From NCBI GenBank assembly GCA_947683425.1, contig CANTUQ010000031.1, forward strand, positions 10,290,501-10,354,500: a stretch of DNA of 64,000 bases, in the 5' to 3' direction. Shown here piece by piece: positions 57,901 to 64,000 of this stretch; within the stretch, counting starts at the first letter, position 1; each line of letters begins with the position of its first letter. The notes beneath the pieces were generated by a model that saw only the letters and a program-made list of their open reading frames with translations, did not search any database and had not been told where the DNA came from. The stretch comes from Excoecaria cochinchinensis (Eukaryota > Streptophyta > Magnoliopsida > Malpighiales > Euphorbiaceae). The position numbers and the translations under genes were made by a program.

Positions 57901-59193
57901 TTATGGTATAAAAAGAGAATCTAAATAACTATCAACTTCAGTCGATGCGGATGCTGCAGATGACTGTGCTTTGGCTTCTTGATTTGGTGAAATCTTGAGA
58001 TCCTCAATCTTCGGCTCTGGTTCCACTATCTTCTCCTTCCCTTTGAGCTTAGTGGCTAATAGCTTATCAGTGACGATCTCTTCAGGCTCATACCTGTCCC
58101 ATATGCTGCATTGGGTCATAATCTCTTCATCCCAAAAGTTCTCTACAGCTTTAACAACTCCGATCTCCCAATCAAAGACATCGTTAAAAATTTCAAATCC
58201 GGGGATAATCTTCCCATCTACCCATTGCGGTTCTTCTTCTCCAGTGTAGGCACAAACCGATGATGATGGCACAAAGCTCTCCGAAATATGGGGAATCTTC
58301 CCTGACCCCTTCTTCTTACCATATTCTCCTTTGTAGCCCAACCCCTTTCGATCTTTCTGACCACGTGTAGTGATAGCATTCTGCAGCCCTTGTGACTCTT
58401 TTCCCAAACCAGCCCCTGGGAGGAAGTGCATCTTCTTCAGCATATTCACCACTTGAGGGCTACCTTCTAGGTTTTGCTCTTCTCCGATCATCGATACATG
58501 AAAGCCACTGAATGGCTGATTAGAGATCTCCAAGGCAGACACTTGGTTCTCTCTTGCTGCTTTAATGGTCACTACTTCTCCTTCATGGGGTATTTTAATT
58601 ATCTGGTGTAATGTGGATGGTACTCCCCCTAACTTGTGGAACCACGATCTACCAAGCAGAGCTGAGAAGTTTGCTGGAATCGGCAAGACCACAAAATCTG
58701 TTTCTGTCTCAATGGGCCCTGTCTTTACCAAAGCTTTGAAAATTCCCGATGCTTGCCTCCTGGAGTTATCGTAGGCAGTGATGGTCAGGTCAGATTTGCT
58801 TAACATACTCTCATCCATCCCAAAGGCCTGAAGTGCCACCAAAGGGCAGACATTTATCGATGACCCGTCATCAACCATGACACAAGCGGTGTGTTTACCA
58901 TTGATCTGTGCCTTGATGTACAATGGTCGGTTGTGGTTACGACCCTCTGTTGGTAGGTCTGCATCAGAAAAAACCAACTTCTCCCCGGATCCCCCCTTTA
59001 CAAGGTCTAACAGCTCAGATGGGGAGATTGTAGTTGCTACAGTTGATACACTCAATGCTTCGACTAACTTCTGTCGGTGCGAGGGGGACTGTCTCAAGAG
59101 GTCCCAAATAGATATCTGAGCCGTGGTCTTTTTCAGTTGCTTCACTATTGAATTTTCTTCCGGCTCTTTCTCTGCGATTGCTTGTGCTGGGTC
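57901..59193 (-). pseudogene. Tat-B protease with G-patch-like motif
   Basis: In frame after gag. Numbering from the first methionine at 59145: protease active site VDDGSSINV at residues 91-99, ALLGRSWFHKLGG near 162-174, then a G-patch-like motif at 231-272 (NMLKKMHFLPGAGLGKE, ending GLGYK; 58330-58455). An acidic linker follows, ending at a TAA (57901-57903). Protease matures Gag-Pol. G-patch modules bind nucleic acid and follow protease in some animal retroviruses; a parallel role here is inference. Confidence 0.88.
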
Positions 59194-60915
59194 CTACTGC
59201 TTCTCGGCTTCTGGAATGACCCTCCCACTTCTTGTTACTGCTTCTACTCTTTCTTCTTCCTCTGAATCCCACGGATCCGTAAATTCTCCATTTTTCTCAT
59301 TTTCATCATCTCCACTCTCACTAGTGGACCAACAGTCTATTGCTGCCACGGAAATCCCTTCTTCATTCACTGCAGGGCGAGTAATAGCAACATACTCATT
59401 TCCATATAGGTCTTGCATCACATACCATTCTGGTAGGCTCGATCCGATCATAAAGACTGGAGGTGGCACTGTGTTATAACCAGACTTCTTCTTGCTTTCT
59501 CTCTGCTCAGGATCGGTGATCTGCTTGTTGTCAATTAGATCTTGGACCCGATGTCTTAGCGTTATACACTCATCCGTCAAATGCCCGGTATGTTGGTGGA
59601 ATGCGCTGTATTCATTCTCTTTGTGCCCTGGCTGCCCTTGGGCCTTGGCCGGTTTAGGTGATAGGGGCCGCAGTTTTCCTTCTTTTATTAGCCTCTTCAG
59701 CACCCATGATAAAGGCTTACCCAAATTGGAGAAATACCTCTGACTTACGCCGGTTGCAGACACCTCGGCAGTCTTCCCAACTCTGTTACCACTGCTTGAA
59801 CCTACTGGTTTGGCCGTCCCCTGATTGCTGTATCCCCTCCGGGCATAGGACTCACTATTTGCCCTCTTGGATAAATATTCTCCTTCCGCTTCTATGGCAA
59901 TGTCCTTCAAAGACTCCCAATCCTTGAGTCCCTTCATTTTCAGTCCCTCTCTTAAATAAGGGCTGGCATTTCGAATGAATAGCCGGATCTGATCAGAAGT
60001 GTCTGGTTTGCGTTTCATCTCCATAACCCGGTTTCTCCACCGAGTAAGGTACTCGTGGAAGGACTCCCCAGCCTTCTGCTGTAACAACTCGAGATCTTTC
60101 AAAGTGACCTCCATCCGGGTACTGCAATCGTACTGCTTAAGGAACTCTTCAGTCAACAAGTCCCAGTCCTCCTTGGGTCTCCTGTCAAGCCCATGGTACC
60201 AATCAATAGCAGCTCCTGTGAGACTCAAGCAGAAATATTCTATCTTCTGCTTTCTTGTTAAGGTCGTTCCCTTCATGACTAGCGAGTATTGCTTGATGTG
60301 TGCGGCAGGGTCAGAGGTTCCATCAAATTTGGGAATGTCCGGCATCTTAAAATTATGGGGAATCAGGTCATCCCCATCCAGCTCTCGGTCTTCTGGGTTC
60401 ATTCCTTTTCCCACGGGCATCATCCTTGCCATGACCTCAAATCTCTCTTCCATTTTCCTCCACATTGCCTCATCTAGTTTTGGCGACTTCTCTTTAGCTA
60501 CTGCATGCTCCTCATGCTCATCTCCCCCAAACTCAACTTCAGACCTGGGGCCTTCTCTGCGCTCAATGGGTGCAGGTACTCTTTGCTCAATAATAGGTGG
60601 GTCAACCACTGGTTGGTTAACCGCAGCAGGACGTTCTTCTCTAACAACCTCTTGTTCAGCTGATACTCGGACAGGAATAGCAGCAGCTTGTTGCCCAGCT
60701 ATGGTGGCGGCAAGATTGCCCATCATTGCAATCATTCGGGCTTCAAATTCCTCCATTCTCTTTCCTACCTCCTCGATGATTATTGCCCGAGTTGCATCAG
60801 ACTCATTTGATGGATTAGCCATACTTACTTCTGTTGATGATTCGGAAGAAAACCCCACACTTCCTTCTAAGACTGACTCTGAACTCTGATCTGACACTAA
60901 CTCAGTTAACCCCAA
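59194..60915 (-). pseudogene. gag: Tat-B gag
   Basis: A 573-residue frame starting MGLTELVSDQSSESV at 60915; a second methionine (MANPSNESDATRA) at about 60822 matches the start in Tat-A and may be the real one. The core has YFCLSLTGAAIDWYHGL, QKAGESFHEYLTRWRNR and LFIRNASPYLREGLKMKG. The knuckle-like segment reads YSAFHQHTGHLTDEC, with serine where Tat-A has cysteine. It ends at a TAG (59194-59196), in frame with protease. Long apparent frames on the plus strand here are shadows. Confidence 0.9.
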
Positions 60916-61762
60916 AAGCGGCGCCCTTCTTAACCGTCCGTCGGGACCTCTAGACCACCCAGGAGAATCTATGATGGCTGAAATTCAAAAATTGTTAAGA
61001 TGATGCATGATTAAAATGCAATGCATGCTCATGCGGATGCAACATAGACAAACACATGCAAGCAGATAGATCCTTCCAACCTTGTATCTCCCACACACGT
61101 GGTAGTGCGGTCTTTTTCCTAGGTGGGCTTGATCCATGGATTAACGTGGAATCCAATGGACACGTATGGTGCGCGGTAAAAAACCGGCAGCATAACAGCT
61201 CCTATCTAATGTACATACGTATGGGTGTTTGGCAATTATGTATTTAAACAATTCAACTTAACTAAGATGGGCCCACCGGGGCATGAAAGCCTTTGATGAA
61301 GACCATTTAATTAAATTGGTTTCGTTTAATATATGATGGCCCATATAGCAAGCATAGTATTACGGTACATTTCACCTAGTGGAAGTATCTATTGCCATTA
61401 CATGAGCTTTGGACAAAGGAGATGTTACTTTAAGGCTACCCAAGCATGATCCCTGCCGACGGGTCTAGCTCTTCACAAGCATAGCGACCAGTCGGGTCGT
61501 CATTTTGATATACCATTAAGGTACGTGGCTTGGGCTGGTGATTATCCTTAACACTTCCCCAAATTGAGTGAAAATGAGGAGGTGCTTCAGGAACGCACCG
61601 GGGCTAAAAGAGGGACCAAACTAACTTAATCTAAAGCTCTAATGAGATGATATGCAATTTTGAGATAAAGCGAATTTATGAATTAAATTTTAACCATAAA
61701 TGTTAAACGAGGTATTTTCAAATTGAAATCTTGAACCATATCGTCCCCAGTGGAGTCGCCAC
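60916..61762 (-). other. Tat-B leader and primer-binding site
   Basis: PBS TGGCGACTCCACTGGGG at 61745-61761 (minus strand), one base from the LTR. The leader aligns with Tat-A 2972-3889 over most of its length. Confidence 0.87.
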
Positions 61763-63786
61763 TGTGACGCGCGCCGGATCCCGAGCGCCGCCCCTATGAC
61801 CGCCCGCTTGAGGGCGATCGGGCATTTGCGGGTCCGTTGGCATCTTGCAATAAATCGCAAGTGCATCTATGTTGGGCAACAAAGAGGTATCATGGAGTCG
61901 CCACCCAATAGAACATTGGGAAAGTTACTCTCGCCTCGGAGAGCCTAAGACTGCGCTTAATATCCATGTTGGGCCATGAGGCCTAGGATTAGCGCTAAAG
62001 TCCCGTGACCCAAGAAGTATTTTGGAGGATAACCTCTAACCTCTCGAGCCCAAAGACCAGAGCTGGGTCCGGGATTTCTCATCTATTTCTACCTCGATTA
62101 ATTTATGATTGAATTTTAATTGTCATTAATTCTCTCTCTCTCCACACAATGCAATTAATTTAAGGCGCATTTACTCATTTTAGGAAAACCATAAATTAGC
62201 GAGTAAAGCAATGAATTACAATAATACAAGGAGCGGAATACAACTCCCATTTAAAAGTGCAAACATACATAAAACCAGGGAATTTTATTAATTATGAGGA
62301 CTTTGGTCCCCGCATGCACAATTAAAGAAAATATTCTGGATGTGATGATTTTATTTGGGATGAAAATTAGGACATTGGTCCCATTTTATTATGAAAAATC
62401 TAAATTAATTTAGTAAGAAATATTTTTATGATCTTTATTTAGGTGCGCATAGGAAAACATTTTATTCAATGAATATATACAAGGAAATTAAAAATATAAA
62501 CGAAATGAGAATTAAAAATGTATAAAGGAAATACCAAACCCCGCAACTCCTCCTTCATGTGCATGGATGCTCAAATGAGAATAAAACAATGATTTGCAAC
62601 CAAAAATCAAAAAGAAATTCATGTTAGTGATTAGGCCAATTAAATAATACAACATAAAAGGTAATATGTACAATGACCATATAACATGCATAAAAAATAA
62701 TTATGATGCAATTTAACATGCATAAAGTGATTAAGATGCAATTTAACATGCATAAGGTGATGAAGTATCATGGCATATGCAACTTATTAATAATAGTTAT
62801 TAACATACATGGAAGATTAGTGACAATCAATTTTATTATAGTTAAGACATGAATAAATGTGTAACATGAGAATAATTCCACTTAACATGCATAACTAGCA
62901 TAAAATAATGACTATAACACTCATACATGCCAAAGAAAGCATAATAATAAATATGATATAGCATTAAGAAATTAAAGGTATTTACAACCTAAAACATGCA
63001 TAATTACATGAACAAAGAATAATTTGACATAAAAAAAGATTAATAGAATTTAAAAAGCTTATTTGTTATATGAATAATTGAAGATAAAATAAAAAAAATA
63101 AGAAGAAGAATATGGAGACTAAGAAAATTTACATGTTTGATATGTTAATTGGAAGCCAAAATAAATGAAATTAACAAGAGAATTAAGGAGCAAAGCCAAG
63201 AATAATTACCCTCAAATTCAGTTTTGAAGAATTGAAGATAGAAGTGTTGAATTCCTTGTCTTCTCTTGTGAAAATCCTTAGAAAATAGCTTGAAAACTTG
63301 AAGAAAAGCTCTTGGAAACAAGTGTGTAAGATGGATTTTTTTCTCTCAACTCAAAGCTCCAAAATTCAGTTTTTTTTCTCCAAAATGTTCCTCATTCGTC
63401 CTCTTTCTGTTCTGAATTTTTCTAGTGTTTTTAATCATCAAAAACTACCCAAAAACCACCAAAAACCGTCCAAAAACGGTTGAAAATCGAGTGGGGGTCG
63501 AAAAGTGGGCGAAATGGGCGAAGTGGGGCGTCAATCGTGCGCCTCGCGCACGTTTCCGCGCGGATGCGCGGAGTCTCCGCGCACGACGTGCGCGGAGCGA
63601 GCGACGCCCAAGGCGTCGTGCGCGCAGAGCTACCGACGCCCAGGGCGTCGGCCGCGCGGAGCGCACGCTCCGCAGCGCTCCGCGCACGGACATTCGCGAC
63701 GGCCCCTGGCCGTCGCCCTTCCGTCGCGAATCTTTTCCCCCATTTTCCATTTTTCCTACTTTCTTCACTTTTTCATCATTTTTCAC

Positions 63787-63819
<33 letters not shown>

Positions 63820-64000
63820 ACCCTCAACCTAAAACACACTTTTTCTTCTTCAAAATAATTTAAAAAAATATTTTTAAAATATTTTTAAAATACCCTTTTT
63901 ACTCACCGAAAAGACAAGGAAAATCACTTCTGAGCTCCAATCTTTTTGCCTATAAGCCGGCATAGCTAAATTTCATCATCGGCTAATCCTGATCAAGGCT
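61763..64000 (-). repeat. Tat-B 5' LTR, cut by the window end
   Basis: It begins TGTGACGCGCGCC and aligns with 50364-52619 almost base for base; about 20 bases remain outside the window. GC-rich cassette at about 63514-63730. Confidence 0.94.

Larger units (their letters stand above)
50364..64000 (-). mobile_element. Tat-B: near-complete Tat element, over 13.6 kb
   Basis: Minus strand: 5' LTR from 61763 past the window end, PBS, leader, gag, protease with G-patch-like motif, RT with two RNase H domains, integrase, 3' UTR with 65 bp tandem array, PPT, 3' LTR 50364-52640. The two LTRs differ by few changes (a 19 bp indel near 51285/62690, T-run length), so insertion is recent. It interrupts Tat-E. 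All coding parts are in one frame with three in-frame stops (59194, 57901, 55783) and no frameshift. Confidence 0.94.

Noticed and set aside
59999..60889. A 296-codon plus-strand frame opposite Tat-B gag
   Set aside because: It is the shadow of a long, well supported gag frame, has serine-rich low-complexity composition, and I see no domain or conserved start.
1..64000. tRNA, rRNA or ordinary host genes
   Set aside because: I found no cloverleaf, rRNA block or exon series outside retroelements; tRNA-like matches are only the short primer-binding sites.

Overview
This window reads as plant nuclear heterochromatin, very probably from a eudicot. I found no host gene, tRNA or rRNA. Almost all of the 64 kb is LTR retrotransposon DNA of the Ty3/gypsy class, nested several layers deep. 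Two lineages are mixed: Tekay/Del-type chromoviruses (initiator-Met-tRNA-type primer site, integrase with a C-terminal chromodomain) and Tat-type elements (primer site TGGCGACTCCACTGGGG, second RNase H, long 3' UTR with tandem repeats, extra ORFs). All boundaries were read by eye from repeated termini, primer-binding sites (PBS), polypurine tracts (PPT) and target-site duplications (TSD); ends without a TSD may be off by a few bases.

Layout. 1-5947: 5' half of Tat-A (minus strand), inserted into 5948-5992, the primer-site leader of a Tekay copy. 5993-14835: Tekay-1 (minus), two ~2.1 kb LTRs around a decayed gag-pol; the leader left of its left LTR shows it was part of a tandem LTR-internal-LTR-internal array. 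14836-16448: truncated Tat LTR (plus). 16449-17716: truncated Tekay LTR. 17717-44582: 3' part of an old Tat element, Tat-F (minus), split by later insertions: a Tekay compound block (19764-27776 plus 32587-32836), Tat-C inside that block (27777-32586, plus, TSD ACACC) and Tekay-D (32905-42286, plus, TSD CTGAA). Tat-F carries a ~97 bp tandem array and two divergently oriented extra ORFs (aORFs). 44583-46811: a Tekay-type LTR (G). 47972-50363: 3' part of Tat-E (plus), a second copy of the same aORF arrangement. 50364-64000: Tat-B (minus), nearly complete, its 5' LTR cut by the window edge.

How the parts work together: the elements follow the usual plan of LTR promoter, leader, Gag, protease, reverse transcriptase/RNase H and integrase. 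None in the window is intact; the breaks are mainly in-frame TAG/TAA stops with few frameshifts, as expected of methylated, silenced DNA.

The most interesting system is the cassette in Tat-F and Tat-E between integrase and the 3' LTR: an antisense DUF7745-like ORF and a sense Athila-ORF1/plant-transposon-protein-like ORF, read divergently from one promoter region. That region carries a GACGGG/CCCGTC palindrome block next to TATAAAAG, an architecture also seen in the LTR promoter of Tat-A. The antisense ORF has a convincing GT-AG intron, which would survive retrotransposition because it is antisense to the genomic RNA.
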